Origin: Pseudomonas viridiflava | GTDB taxonomy: Bacteria > Pseudomonadota > Gammaproteobacteria > Pseudomonadales > Pseudomonadaceae | DNA length: 64,000 nt | Direction of reading: 5' to 3' | Assembly (NCBI RefSeq): GCF_900585905.1 | Contig: NZ_UTVH01000001.1 | Span: 558,001 to 622,000 of the forward strand | Shown: one piece after another, positions 32,182 to 41,330 of the stretch | How the letters are laid out: each line of letters starts with the position of its first letter | Position numbering within the stretch: the stretch's first letter is position 1 | Position numbers and translations under genes: made by a program | Notes under the pieces: generated by a model | Databases searched by the model: none | What the model was told of the DNA's origin: nothing | What the model saw: only the letters and a program-made list of their open reading frames with translations

Positions 32182-32823
32182 GTGTCGGGTACTGAAGATG
32201 ATGAGCTGGCGGCAATGAAAGACTGGTGGCAGCGTAACGGCAAACCCCTGCTGACGGGTGGCTTGCTGGCGCTGGTGGTAGTGTTTGGCTGGCAGGCCTG
32301 GACCCGCTATCAGGGCAATCAGTCCCAGGGCGCGTCGATGCTTTACCAGCAGTTGCTGGAAACCGCACTGACGCCCAGCGGCCAGGCAGATACTGCTCGC
32401 GTTGCCGATATCGCCAACAAGCTCAAGAGCGAATATGCCGGTACTGCCTACGCTCAGTACGGCAGCCTGTTCGTCGCCAAGGTGGCGGTGGACAATGGCA
32501 AACTGGATGATGCTGCAGCCGAATTGAAGCTGGTGGCCGATAAGCCGGTCAGTGACACGCTGGGCGAAATCGCCCGCCAGCGTCTGGCTCGCGTGCTGGC
32601 GACTCAGGACAAGGCGGATGAAGCACTCAAGTTGCTCAATGGCGATGCGGACAAGGCGTTTATGGCCAGCCGTGAAGAGCTCAAGGGCGACCTCCTGGTG
32701 CAACTGGGCCGTACCGACGATGCCCATGCCGCTTACCAGAAAGCCAAATCCGCACTGTCTGATGAAGCAGCGATTGGTGGCTTGCAAATGAAGCTCGACG
32801 ACTTGGCCAAAGGGGATGCGTGA
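32182..32823 (+). CDS. yfgM: YfgM-like ancillary translocon protein
   Basis: A 213-residue protein with a cytoplasmic N-terminus, one membrane helix (LLTGGLLALVVVFGWQAW, about residues 21-38) and a periplasmic TPR-like domain. YfgM binds SecYEG and PpiD and helps periplasmic folding. It is directly upstream of bamB, the usual order. Confidence 0.92.
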   Translation: MSGTEDDELAAMKDWWQRNGKPLLTGGLLALVVVFGWQAWTRYQGNQSQGASMLYQQLLETALTPSGQADTARVADIANKLKSEYAGTAYAQYGSLFVAKVAVDNGKLDDAAAELKLVADKPVSDTLGEIARQRLARVLATQDKADEALKLLNGDADKAFMASREELKGDLLVQLGRTDDAHAAYQKAKSALSDEAAIGGLQMKLDDLAKGDA

Positions 32824-32824
32824 C

Positions 32825-33970
32825 GTGATTCGTTGGAAACATGCAGCATTGCTGGCCCTGGCCATTCTGGCCGCGGGTTGCAGCAGCAACAGCAAAAAGG
32901 AATTGCCACCGGCCGAGTTGACCGACTTCAAAGAAGAAGTCGTGCTGCAGACGCAGTGGAGCCGCTCCATCGGCGAAGGCCAGGGCAAGACCTACAACAT
33001 GCTGGTTCCGGCCATTGACGGCGATCGTATCTTCGCCAGTGACGTCGAAGGCTATGTGGTCTCGCTGGACCGTCGCAGCGGTAACGTGAATTGGGAAAAG
33101 GACCTTGAACTGCCTGTATCCGGCGCCGTTGGCGTGGGCTCGGGCATGGTCATGGTCGGCACCCTGAAGGGCGAGATCGTGGTGCTGGATGCCAGCACCG
33201 GTGACGAAAAGTGGCGTGCCCGTGTCACCAGCGAAGTCCTGTCTGCGCCTGCCACCAACGGTGACGTGGTGGTAGTACAGACCCAGGACGACCGCGTGAT
33301 CGGCTTCGATGCGGCCACCGGTTCTCAGCGCTGGATCTATGAAAGCACTCCGGCTGTATTGACCCTGCGCGGCACTGGCGCGCCGATTGTGACCGAGCGC
33401 CTTGCGGTTGCTGGGCTGTCGACCGGCAAAGTGGTTGCGCTGGACACGTCCAACGGCGTGCCAATCTGGGAGCAGCGTGTAGCGGTGCCACAAGGCCGTT
33501 CGGAACTGGATCGCGTCGTCGATATCGACGGTGGCCTGCTGCTGTCTGGCGGCACGCTGTACGTCGCGACCTATCAGGGCCGGGTTGCCGGTCTGGAACT
33601 GGAAAGCGGCCGGGTGATCTGGCAGCGTGATGCGTCCAGCTACGCCGGTGTCGCGCAGGGCTTTGGCAGCGTCTACGCAAGCCTGGCCAATGGCACTGTC
33701 GAAGGCATCGACGAGCGCTCCTCTTCGGCCTTGTGGAGCAACGAGTCACTGGCACGTCGCCAACTGGGTTCCCCGGAAGTGTTCTCAAGCTATGTGGCAG
33801 TCGGTGACATGGAAGGCTATCTGCACCTGCTCAGCCAGGTGGACGGCCGCTTTGTCGGTCGCGAGCGCATCGACAGCGACGGCCTGCGGGCCCGTCCGCT
33901 GGTGATGGGTGACACCATTTATGTGTATGGCAACAGTGGCAAGCTGGAAGCCCTGACCATCAAGCAATGA
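32825..33970 (+). CDS. bamB: outer-membrane assembly lipoprotein BamB
   Basis: A 381-residue eight-bladed beta-propeller lipoprotein of the BAM complex. The signal ends LAILAAGCSSNS, with the lipidated Cys at about residue 19. Repeated blade motifs such as GYVVSLDRRSGNVNWE and GEIVVLDASTGDEKWRA are visible. The GTG at 32825 starts one base after the yfgM stop and has AAGGGG nine bases upstream; an ATG at 32816 overlapping yfgM is the alternative. Confidence 0.95.
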   Translation: MIRWKHAALLALAILAAGCSSNSKKELPPAELTDFKEEVVLQTQWSRSIGEGQGKTYNMLVPAIDGDRIFASDVEGYVVSLDRRSGNVNWEKDLELPVSGAVGVGSGMVMVGTLKGEIVVLDASTGDEKWRARVTSEVLSAPATNGDVVVVQTQDDRVIGFDAATGSQRWIYESTPAVLTLRGTGAPIVTERLAVAGLSTGKVVALDTSNGVPIWEQRVAVPQGRSELDRVVDIDGGLLLSGGTLYVATYQGRVAGLELESGRVIWQRDASSYAGVAQGFGSVYASLANGTVEGIDERSSSALWSNESLARRQLGSPEVFSSYVAVGDMEGYLHLLSQVDGRFVGRERIDSDGLRARPLVMGDTIYVYGNSGKLEALTIKQ

Positions 33971-34001
33971 TTGTCCCTGCCTGAGGCTTCGGCCTTGGGC
34001 G

Positions 34002-34024
34002 ACCCCGCTTCGGCGGGGCTTTGC
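34002..34024 (+). other. hairpin between bamB and der
   Basis: CCCCGC-TTCG-GCGGGG followed by CTTTG. The UUCG-type loop gives high stability, but the T-run is short, so it may only attenuate bamB readthrough into der. Confidence 0.55.
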
Positions 34025-34107
34025 AGCACTTAAGGTGCTGCCACGAACTCCGGCCGCTGCCCTGCAGCGGCCTTTGTATTTTCTGAAATAACGAAGTGGA
34101 GAGCCGC

Positions 34108-35577
34108 ATGGTTCCCGTAATCGCCCTGGTGGGTCGACCGAACGTCGGCAAGTCCACCTTGTTCAACCGCCTGACCAGGACTCGTGACGCCATCGTCGGC
34201 GACCTGTCCGGTCTGACCCGTGATCGCCAATACGGTGAGGCCAAGTGGCAAGGGCGTTCCTACATTCTGATCGACACCGGTGGTATCTCCGGTGACGAAC
34301 ACGGCATGGACGAAAAAATGGCCGAGCAGTCGCTGATGGCCATTGAAGAAGCGGATGTCGTGCTGTTTCTGGTCGATGCGAAGGCCGGTTTTACTGCCGC
34401 CGACCAGATGATCGGCGAGCACTTGCGCAAACGTGGCAAGCGTTCCTACGTTGTCGCCAACAAGGTCGACAATATCGACCCTGAAATGGCTCGCGCCGAG
34501 TTCGCACCGCTGGGCATGGGTGACGCAATTCCGGTGGCTGGTGCTCATGGCCGCGGTATCAGCCAGATGCTGGAAATCGCCCTCAGCCAGTTCCCGAAAG
34601 ACGAAGGGGAAGAGGAAGAAGGCGAAGCCGAGGTGGTCGCCGAAGGTCAGGAAGCCAAGCGCATTCCAGGCCCGAGCGAGAAAGACGGGATCAAGATCGC
34701 GATTATCGGGCGTCCTAACGTCGGTAAATCGACGCTGGTCAATCGCATGCTCGGTGAGGATCGCGTCATTGTCTATGACGAGCCTGGCACCACCCGTGAC
34801 AGCATCTACATCCCGTTCGAGCGCAACGACGAGAAGTACACGCTGATCGACACCGCAGGCGTGCGCAAGCGCGGCAAGATCCACGAGGAAGTCGAAAAGT
34901 TCTCGGTGGTCAAAACCCTGCAGGCCATCAAGGACGCCAACGTGGTGATCTTTGTCATGGACGCCCGCGAAGGCGTGGTTGACCATGACCTGAACCTGCT
35001 GGGTTTTGCCCTTGAAGCGGGTCGCGCGCTGGTCATCGCGCTGAACAAATGGGACGGCATGGTTCCAAGCGAACGTGACTATGTGAAGACCGAGCTGGAA
35101 CGGCGGTTGTTCTTTGTCGATTTTGCCGATATCCACTTCATCTCGGCGCTACACGGCACCGGCGTGGGCAATCTGTATCAGTCGGTGCAGAACTCGTTCA
35201 AGTCAGCCGTTACCCGCTGGCCAACCAGCCGCCTGACGCAGATTCTGGAAGACGCGGTCAGCGAGCACGCGCCACCGATGGTCGGCAGCCGTCGCATCAA
35301 ACTGCGCTATGCCCACCTGGGTGGCGCCAACCCGCCGCTGATCGTGATCCACGGCAACCAGGTCGAGAAAGTACCCAAGTCGTACGTCCGCTACCTGGAG
35401 AACACCTATCGCCGCGTGCTGAAACTGGTGGGTACGCCCATCCGGATCGAGTTCAAAGGCGGCGAGAACCCGTACGAAGGCAACAAGAACACGCTGACGG
35501 ACCGCCAGGTCAACAAGAAGCGTCGAATGATGTCGCACCACAAGAAAGCCGACAAGAAGCGCCGAGACAAACGCTGA
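34108..35577 (+). CDS. der: ribosome-assembly GTPase Der (EngA)
   Basis: A 489-residue protein with two tandem GTPase domains, each with a P-loop: [14 protein letters not shown] near residue 10 and [15 protein letters not shown] near 208, joined by an acidic linker ([14 protein letters not shown]). The C-terminal KH-like domain ends in a basic tail. It is essential for 50S maturation. Start ATG at 34108 (MVPVIALVG). Confidence 0.97.
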   Translation: MVPVIALVGRPNVGKSTLFNRLTRTRDAIVGDLSGLTRDRQYGEAKWQGRSYILIDTGGISGDEHGMDEKMAEQSLMAIEEADVVLFLVDAKAGFTAADQMIGEHLRKRGKRSYVVANKVDNIDPEMARAEFAPLGMGDAIPVAGAHGRGISQMLEIALSQFPKDEGEEEEGEAEVVAEGQEAKRIPGPSEKDGIKIAIIGRPNVGKSTLVNRMLGEDRVIVYDEPGTTRDSIYIPFERNDEKYTLIDTAGVRKRGKIHEEVEKFSVVKTLQAIKDANVVIFVMDAREGVVDHDLNLLGFALEAGRALVIALNKWDGMVPSERDYVKTELERRLFFVDFADIHFISALHGTGVGNLYQSVQNSFKSAVTRWPTSRLTQILEDAVSEHAPPMVGSRRIKLRYAHLGGANPPLIVIHGNQVEKVPKSYVRYLENTYRRVLKLVGTPIRIEFKGGENPYEGNKNTLTDRQVNKKRRMMSHHKKADKKRRDKR

Positions 35578-35627
35578 TCCAACTCTGTTGGAGCCGGGCT
35601 TGCCCGCTTCCACAGCAAACCTCGGCG

Positions 35628-35716
35628 GGGGACCGGCTTTAGCCGGGAAGAGGCCAGAACAGCCGCTGTATTTTTGTCATCTGACAGGCAGCTTTCCCGG
35701 CTAAAGCCGGTTCCAC
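35628..35716. repeat. REP/BIME pair, family B
   Basis: GGGACCGGCTTTAGCCGGGA and its inverted partner CCCGGCTAAAGCCGGTTCCA, separated by about 46 bp, in the 312-bp spacer after der. The rest of the spacer holds only a terminator. Confidence 0.88.
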
Positions 35717-35793
35717 GTCACCCCATCAACTGGGGGGTGGCGTAGTGTCTCCAGAAGGCCTTTATGCGGCTGGCAGTACAAAGCTTTCTCAAC

Positions 35794-35819
35794 AAAAGGC
35801 GCTAATAGCGCCTTTTTTT
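35794..35819 (+). terminator. terminator in the der-aminotransferase spacer
   Basis: AAAAGGCGC-TAATA-GCGCCTTTTTTT hairpin with T-run. Confidence 0.88.
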
Positions 35820-35889
35820 ATGCGCGCGCAATGGGCTATCCTGCCTGACCCGTGCCGCCATGGAGCCGGGCGTACAGCAGGATAGGCCC

Positions 35890-37038
35890 ATGATTGACAG
35901 CAAACTGCCCAATGTGGGCACCACCATTTTTACCGTCATGTCGCAGTTGGCGGCGCAGACCGGTGCGATCAACCTGTCTCAGGGCTTTCCCGATTTCGAC
36001 GGCCCCCAGGCGTTGCGCGATGCCTTGAGCCGTCATGTTGCCCAAGGCCACAATCAATACGCACCGATGACCGGGCTGCCTGCGCTGCGCCAACAGATCG
36101 CAGCCAAGATCGCCCACTGTTATGGGCGCCTCGTCGATCCCGAAACCGAAATCACCGTCACACCTGGAGCGACCCAGGGCATCTTCTGCGCCATTCAGGC
36201 CGTCATCCGGCCTGGCGATGAAGTCATCGTCTTCGACCCGTGCTACGACAGTTACGAGCCTTCCGTGGAGCTGGCGGGTGGGCGTTGCGTGCATGTGCAG
36301 CTGGGTGTCGAAGACTTCGCCATCGACTGGCAGAAACTGACTGACGCCTTGAGCCCGCGCACGCGCATGATCGTCATCAACAGCCCGCACAACCCCAGCG
36401 GCGCCTTGCTCACTCGCGATGATCTCGACCGCCTGGCTTCGCTCATCGAAGATCGCGACATCTACCTGATCAGCGACGAGGTGTACGAGCATCTGGTGTT
36501 CGATGGCGTCCAGCATGCCAGCGTGCTGGCTCACGAAGCGCTGTATCAGCGAGCATTCGTGGTCAGCTCCTTCGGCAAGACCTATCACGTCACCGGCTGG
36601 AAGACCGGCTATGTGGTTGCACCGGCAGCGCTGAGCGCCGAAATGCGCAAGGTGCATCAATACGTCAGCTTTTGTGGCGTGACGCCGCTGCAGTGGGCGC
36701 TGGCGGATTTCATGGCTGAGCATCCTGAGCACATCAGCGAACTGCCGGCCTTCTATCAGGCCAAGCGCGATTACTTCTGCAATCAGCTCAACGCCTCGCG
36801 CTTTACCTTCAAGCCTGCGGGCGGGACTTATTTTCAGTTGGTCAACTACGCGAACATCCGTCCTGATCTGAATGACGTCGACATGGCGATGTGGCTGACC
36901 CGAGAGCATGGTGTGGCAAGCATCCCGGTGTCGGTTTTCTATCAAACTCCACCCGAGGGGCAGCGGTTCATCCGCCTGTGCTTCGCCAAGCGTGAGGAGA
37001 CGTTGCTACAGGCAGCGGAAAAATTATGCGCGATATAA
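35890..37038 (+). CDS. PLP aminotransferase, methionine/glutamine (kynurenine-type) transaminase
   Basis: A 382-residue fold-type I aminotransferase. Markers are INLSQGFPDFDGP near the N-terminus, INSPHNPSGALL, and SSFGKTYHVTGWKTGY, whose Lys (about residue 230) binds PLP. This pattern is that of YbdL/GTK-type methionine or glutamine transaminases. I start at ATG 35890 (MIDSKLPN). Its end overlaps the next gene, an omega-amidase, by 13 bp. The pair fits removal of 2-oxo acid amides made in methionine salvage. Confidence 0.88.
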   Translation: MIDSKLPNVGTTIFTVMSQLAAQTGAINLSQGFPDFDGPQALRDALSRHVAQGHNQYAPMTGLPALRQQIAAKIAHCYGRLVDPETEITVTPGATQGIFCAIQAVIRPGDEVIVFDPCYDSYEPSVELAGGRCVHVQLGVEDFAIDWQKLTDALSPRTRMIVINSPHNPSGALLTRDDLDRLASLIEDRDIYLISDEVYEHLVFDGVQHASVLAHEALYQRAFVVSSFGKTYHVTGWKTGYVVAPAALSAEMRKVHQYVSFCGVTPLQWALADFMAEHPEHISELPAFYQAKRDYFCNQLNASRFTFKPAGGTYFQLVNYANIRPDLNDVDMAMWLTREHGVASIPVSVFYQTPPEGQRFIRLCFAKREETLLQAAEKLCAI

Positions 37039-37817
37039 GCCAATTGCCAAATCTGAATGTAGCCGTGGTGCAGACCGCGCTGGTCTGGCATGACCGTCAG
37101 GCCAATCTGGAGCACTTCGATCTGCTTCTGGACTCGCTCAGCGGTGCTGACCTGGTGGTGCTGCCGGAGATGTTCACCACCGGCTTCACTATGGCGTCAG
37201 CCACCCTTGCCGAGCCTGAAAATGGCCCGACCGCGACGTGGATGCTGGGCCAGGCCAAGCGTCTGGACGCCGTTGTGACAGGCAGCGTCATCGTGCAGGC
37301 GGCCGATGGCAGCCATCGCAACCGCTTGCTCTGGGCGCGTCCGGATGGCGAGTTGCTGCATTACGACAAGCGCCACCTGTTTCGCATGGCCGGCGAGCAC
37401 GAGCATTTCAGCCCCGGCGAACGTCAGGTCCAGTTCGAACTCAAGGGCTGGCGGATACGCCCGCTGATCTGCTACGACCTGCGCTTTCCGGTGTGGAGTC
37501 GCGATGCCCAGCACACCGATCTGCTGCTCTACACCGCCAACTGGCCAGGTGCCCGGCGCCTGCACTGGAACCGGCTGCTGCCGGCACGCGCCATCGAGAA
37601 CCTGTGCTATGTCGCCGGGGTGAACCGCGTTGGCATCGACGGCAAAGGATTTGCCTACACCGGTGACACTCAGGTGCTGGATTTTCAGGGTGAAAGTCTG
37701 TTCAACGCCGGGGAGGCTGATGGCGTATTCGAGGTCACGCTGAGTGCCGCGGAGCTGGCGGCCTATCGCACGCGCTTCCCGGCGCATCTGGATGCCGACA
37801 CGTTCGAGATCGAATAA
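37026..37817 (+). CDS. carbon-nitrogen hydrolase, omega-amidase type
   Basis: A 263-residue nitrilase-superfamily enzyme. The catalytic triad is visible: Glu in VLPEMFTTGF, Lys in YDKRHLF and Cys in LICYDLRFPVWSR. This resembles YafV/Nit2, which hydrolyse 2-oxoglutaramate and 2-oxosuccinamate. Overlap with the transaminase gene indicates translational coupling and a shared pathway. Confidence 0.88.
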   Translation: MRDISQLPNLNVAVVQTALVWHDRQANLEHFDLLLDSLSGADLVVLPEMFTTGFTMASATLAEPENGPTATWMLGQAKRLDAVVTGSVIVQAADGSHRNRLLWARPDGELLHYDKRHLFRMAGEHEHFSPGERQVQFELKGWRIRPLICYDLRFPVWSRDAQHTDLLLYTANWPGARRLHWNRLLPARAIENLCYVAGVNRVGIDGKGFAYTGDTQVLDFQGESLFNAGEADGVFEVTLSAAELAAYRTRFPAHLDADTFEIE

Positions 37818-37890
37818 TCAGTTCAGTAACTGCGCGTCATGCCGATACAACGTTTAAGTATTACAGAGCGTTTCGTCTGAGGAGTCCGGC

Positions 37891-38319
37891 ATGACCACCA
37901 TCAACACTTCGTCCCTGGGTGTCTACACCAGCCCGTTCGCGGTCACCATCAGAAGGGACGAAACGGCGGCCGCTGACAAGACCGCAGCGACCGAAACTGA
38001 CGAGCTCGCCAGCAAGGACGCCACTCAAGCGGCTAACGGCGCGGCACCAGCGGGTGGCGCAGGGGGTGGCGCGACGCCCGACATGAATCAGGAGAGCATC
38101 GACAAGATCAAGGAGCAGATCAAGGCGACTCAGAAACAGTTGCAGCAGACGCAGAAGCAATTGTCATCGGTTGAAAGCGGCAGCGGCACAGAGGAGCAGA
38201 AGGCGCAGCAGGCAATGGCCATTCAGACTCAGATCATGGGTTTGAACTCCACCCTGCAGGCGCTGCAAGGCGCGTTGTTGCAGCTGATGACCGGCGGCGG
38301 GGTCAATACCACGGCCTGA
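37891..38319 (+). CDS. small coiled-coil protein, FlxA-like
   Basis: A 142-residue hydrophilic protein without a signal peptide. Residues 1-65 are Ala/Thr/Gly-rich and probably disordered. Residues about 66-130 form a coiled coil (SIDKIKEQIKATQKQLQQTQ, then MAIQTQIMGLNSTLQALQGALLQL). The pattern resembles FlxA-like proteins, but I cannot support a flagellar role here. TGAGGAG precedes the ATG. Confidence 0.72.
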   Translation: MTTINTSSLGVYTSPFAVTIRRDETAAADKTAATETDELASKDATQAANGAAPAGGAGGGATPDMNQESIDKIKEQIKATQKQLQQTQKQLSSVESGSGTEEQKAQQAMAIQTQIMGLNSTLQALQGALLQLMTGGGVNTTA

Positions 38320-38332
38320 GCCAGCGGTCACG

Positions 38333-38370
38333 AAAAGGCCCCGGGCAGCGTGCGCTGACCGGGGCCTTTT
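38333..38370. terminator. bidirectional terminator
   Basis: AAAAGGCCCCGG, a 14-nt loop, then CCGGGGCCTTTT: a 12-bp perfect stem between the convergent coiled-coil gene and leuA. Confidence 0.9.
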
Positions 38371-38387
38371 CATGTCCGGTGCCTGAC

Positions 38388-40058
38388 TCAGGCGGCCTTG
38401 GCATCCGCCTGGCTCAGCGAGCGGTTGAGCGCGCTGAACAATGCTTTGAAGCTGGCGGTGGTGATGTTTTCATCGATACCGACGCCGTGTATCGCACGCT
38501 CGCCATTGACCCGCAATTCGATGTAGGCAGCGGCTTTTGCCGTGGTGCCCGCGCCAATCGCGTGTTCGTTGTAGTCCATGATTTCGACGCCAATTGGCAG
38601 GCTCGACACCAGGGCTTCCAGCGCCCCATTGCCTTTGCCTTTCCAGCGCTGGGTCTCATCGTTGACGCTGACTTCGGCGTCGACGGCGCTGGTGTTGTTT
38701 TCTTCCTGCAGCCGGTGGCTGATCAGCGAGTAGGGCTTGTTCGCCTGCAGGTATTCACGCTTGAACAGCGCATAGATCTGCTGCGCGCTCATTTCCAGAC
38801 CCAGGCGGTCGGTCTCACCTTGCACCACCTGGCTGAATTCGATCTGCATGCGGCGCGGCAGGGAGATGCCGTATTCCTGTTCCAGCAGGTAAGTGATGCC
38901 ACCTTTGCCGGACTGGCTGTTGACTCGGATCACTGCCTCGTAGCTGCGACCGATGTCAGCCGGATCGATAGGCAAGTACGGCACTTCCCACAGGGCGTCG
39001 TCTTTCTGCTGGGCGAAACCCTTGCGGATGGCGTCCTGGTGCGAGCCGGAGAAGGCAGTGTGGACCAGATCGCCAACGTAAGGCGTGCGTGGGTGCACCG
39101 GAATCTGGTTGCACTCTTCGACAACTTTGCGCACGCCATCGATGTCGGAGAAATCCAGCAGCGGGTCAAGGCCCTGGGTGTACATGTTCAACGCGACGGT
39201 GACCAGGTCGACGTTGCCAGTGCGCTCGCCGTTGCCGAACAGGCAGCCTTCGACGCGATCCGCGCCAGCCATCAGGCCCAGTTCAGTGGCGGCGATGCCG
39301 GTGCCGCGGTCGTTGTGGGTGTGCAGGCTGATGATCACGCTGTCACGACGATTGATGTGGCGGCAGAACCATTCGATCTGATCGGCGTAGATGTTCGGCG
39401 TTGCCACCTCCACCGTTGCGGGCAGGTTGAGGATGACTTTGTTTTGCGGCGTCGCGCCCCACACTTCGATGACCGCATCGCAGACTTCCTTGGCGAACTC
39501 AAGCTCGGTGGCGCTGAAGGTTTCCGGCGAGTACTCGAACGTCCACTGCGTGTCTGGCTGCTCTGCCGCGTACTTGACGAACAGCTTCGCCGCGCTGACT
39601 GCGATCTCCTTCACGCCAGCCTTGTCCTGGTTGAAGACGATGCGGCGGAAAGAAGGGCTGGTGGCGTTATACAGATGGACGATGGCTTTTTTTGCGCCGC
39701 GCAGGGATTCAAAGGTGCGGGCAATGAGGTCTTCGCGGCCCTGGGTCAGCACCTGGATAGTCGTGTCGTCAGGAATGTGACCGTCTTCGATCAGCGTGCG
39801 CACAAAGTCGAAATCGGTCTGCGAGGCTGCCGGGAACGACGCTTCGATTTCCTTGACGCCGACGCTGACCAACGTCTTCCAGAAGCGCAGTTTCTTGGCT
39901 GCATCCATGGGCTCGATCAGCGACTGGTTGCCATCGCGCAGGTCTGAACTGCACCAGATCGGTGCCGCCGTGATGGTCTTCGAAGGCCAGGTGCGGTCAG
40001 GCAGGTCAATCGTGGGGAAGGCGCGGTATTTGGTCGACGGATCTTTGAGCATGGGCAT
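38388..40058 (-). CDS. leuA: 2-isopropylmalate synthase
   Basis: A 556-residue enzyme that condenses acetyl-CoA with 2-oxoisovalerate, the first step of leucine synthesis. The catalytic domain shows [18 protein letters not shown] near residue 45 and [16 protein letters not shown]; the C-terminal about 120 residues form the regulatory dimer domain. The long form without leuBCD neighbours is usual in Pseudomonas. AAAGGATT precedes ATG. Confidence 0.97.
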   Translation of the reverse strand: MPMLKDPSTKYRAFPTIDLPDRTWPSKTITAAPIWCSSDLRDGNQSLIEPMDAAKKLRFWKTLVSVGVKEIEASFPAASQTDFDFVRTLIEDGHIPDDTTIQVLTQGREDLIARTFESLRGAKKAIVHLYNATSPSFRRIVFNQDKAGVKEIAVSAAKLFVKYAAEQPDTQWTFEYSPETFSATELEFAKEVCDAVIEVWGATPQNKVILNLPATVEVATPNIYADQIEWFCRHINRRDSVIISLHTHNDRGTGIAATELGLMAGADRVEGCLFGNGERTGNVDLVTVALNMYTQGLDPLLDFSDIDGVRKVVEECNQIPVHPRTPYVGDLVHTAFSGSHQDAIRKGFAQQKDDALWEVPYLPIDPADIGRSYEAVIRVNSQSGKGGITYLLEQEYGISLPRRMQIEFSQVVQGETDRLGLEMSAQQIYALFKREYLQANKPYSLISHRLQEENNTSAVDAEVSVNDETQRWKGKGNGALEALVSSLPIGVEIMDYNEHAIGAGTTAKAAAYIELRVNGERAIHGVGIDENITTASFKALFSALNRSLSQADAKAA

Positions 40059-40367
40059 GGAGCGAATCCTTTGAATGCTGATTGTACGGGCCGGAAAAAG
40101 GCGGCCAACCGGTCAAGCGAACTGTCAGGGTGCCGTACTGCAATCTAGCCTGGCAGTCGGGCGCTGACCAGGCAGAGGCAGCGATGTTGCCGCAACTGAA
40201 TGAGGGTGTGAGACGTTTTCATGAGGGCAACCGTAACCATTGGGGTGAAAGATGGCAAGCGGTTGGGAATAATTGAGAGGGATTCTTGTTATTTAAACAA
40301 TATTGGATTTATTTAGCCTTATAAGGACTTGGTAAGGTTATTTATTGCGGCGATCAGGCGCTATACA
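40059..40367. other. intergenic region upstream of leuA
   Basis: I see no convincing gene or leucine-rich leader peptide in this region. Bases 40260-40340 are AT-rich (for example TTATTTAAACAATATTGG) and could hold the leuA promoter on the minus strand, but no clear hexamer pair stands out. Confidence 0.5.
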
Positions 40368-40457
40368 GTGGGAGCGGCCTTGCTCGCGAAAGCAACATCG
40401 CAGCCTCGGATCAGGCATTGAATGTATGTCTCCAAACGTGAGCAAGCTCGCTCCCAC
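40368..40457. repeat. REP/BIME pair, family A
   Basis: GTGGGAGCGGCCTTGCTCGCGA and an inverted partner ending GAGCAAGCTCGCTCCCAC, lying between leuA and the M23 peptidase gene end. Confidence 0.88.
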
Positions 40458-40487
40458 CCATCCATCACCATTGCACCCGCTGTAGAT

Positions 40488-41324
40488 TCAAGGTTGGAAC
40501 GCACCGATGAAGATCGCCGGGTCGACCCGCGCGTCGTTGAGGCTGACGTTCCAGTGCATGTGCGGGCCGGTAGCGCGGCCGGTGGCACCGACACGCCCGA
40601 CCACGCCGCCACGGGGCACCGCATCGCCGGTCTTCACATCGATTTTCGACAGATGGCAGAACATGCTGATGAAGCCCTGACCATGGTCGACGAAGACCGT
40701 GTTGCCATTGAAGAAGTAGTTGCCGGTGAGGATCACCTTGCCCGCCGCCGGCGCCTTGATCGGCGTGCCTGACGGCACTGCGAAGTCCAGCCCGGAGTGC
40801 GGGTTGCGCTCCTCGCCGTTGAAGAAGCGGCGCACGCCAAATTTGCTGGACAACGGGCCAGCCACCGGTTTGTCCAGCAGCAGGTTACTGGGCGTGCCCG
40901 GGCTGAAGCTGCGATAGGCTTTGAGCTGCTCGGCCAGCTCGCCTTCGATCCGAGTAAGGTCTTGCGGGTCAGGATTGACCTGGCGCTTGTTCTTCAGGGT
41001 GATGTGCTGCTCGGGATACTTCTTGCTAGCCACCACGAAACTGAGGTTGCGCTTGCCACTGGCATCGGTGGCGAGCAGTTGCTGACTGCCCGGTTTGGTC
41101 GTCAGCGGCACGCCGACAATCGCCAGCCAGCGCGCATCCTGCTCTTTGACCACCAGCACCGGGCGGCCCAGATACGTCGCTTTCGGCGCTTGTGTGGCAG
41201 CGCCGAGATCGACCACGGCAACGCCCCCCGGCACCGGCTTGTTCAGCAGGCGCGTGATGTAGCTGTCGGCGTGGGCGGGGAGGCACAGGCAAAGGGCGAG
41301 CAGGGGAGCGAAAATACGCAGCAT
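40488..41324 (-). CDS. M23 family metallopeptidase (LytM/peptidoglycan type)
   Basis: A 278-residue secreted protein: signal MLRIFAPLLALCLCLPAHA, an N-terminal beta domain, then a LytM domain from about residue 150. Zinc ligands are visible in NPHSGLDFAVPSGTP (HxxxD) and HMHWNV (HxH), so it looks catalytically competent. It should cleave peptidoglycan peptide crosslinks in the periplasm. It follows xseA by 6 bp and is probably co-transcribed. Confidence 0.93.
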   Translation of the reverse strand: MLRIFAPLLALCLCLPAHADSYITRLLNKPVPGGVAVVDLGAATQAPKATYLGRPVLVVKEQDARWLAIVGVPLTTKPGSQQLLATDASGKRNLSFVVASKKYPEQHITLKNKRQVNPDPQDLTRIEGELAEQLKAYRSFSPGTPSNLLLDKPVAGPLSSKFGVRRFFNGEERNPHSGLDFAVPSGTPIKAPAAGKVILTGNYFFNGNTVFVDHGQGFISMFCHLSKIDVKTGDAVPRGGVVGRVGATGRATGPHMHWNVSLNDARVDPAIFIGAFQP

Positions 41325-41330
41325 CGATGA

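Noticed and set aside
38379..39947. A 522-codon open frame opposite leuA
   Set aside because: It is entirely antisense to a full-length leuA with all motifs. High GC content makes long antisense frames common here, and its translation has no recognisable family character.
40082..40276. A 64-codon frame upstream of leuA as a leader or small gene
   Set aside because: It begins at TTG without a ribosome site, runs opposite to leuA and has no leucine-rich stretch.
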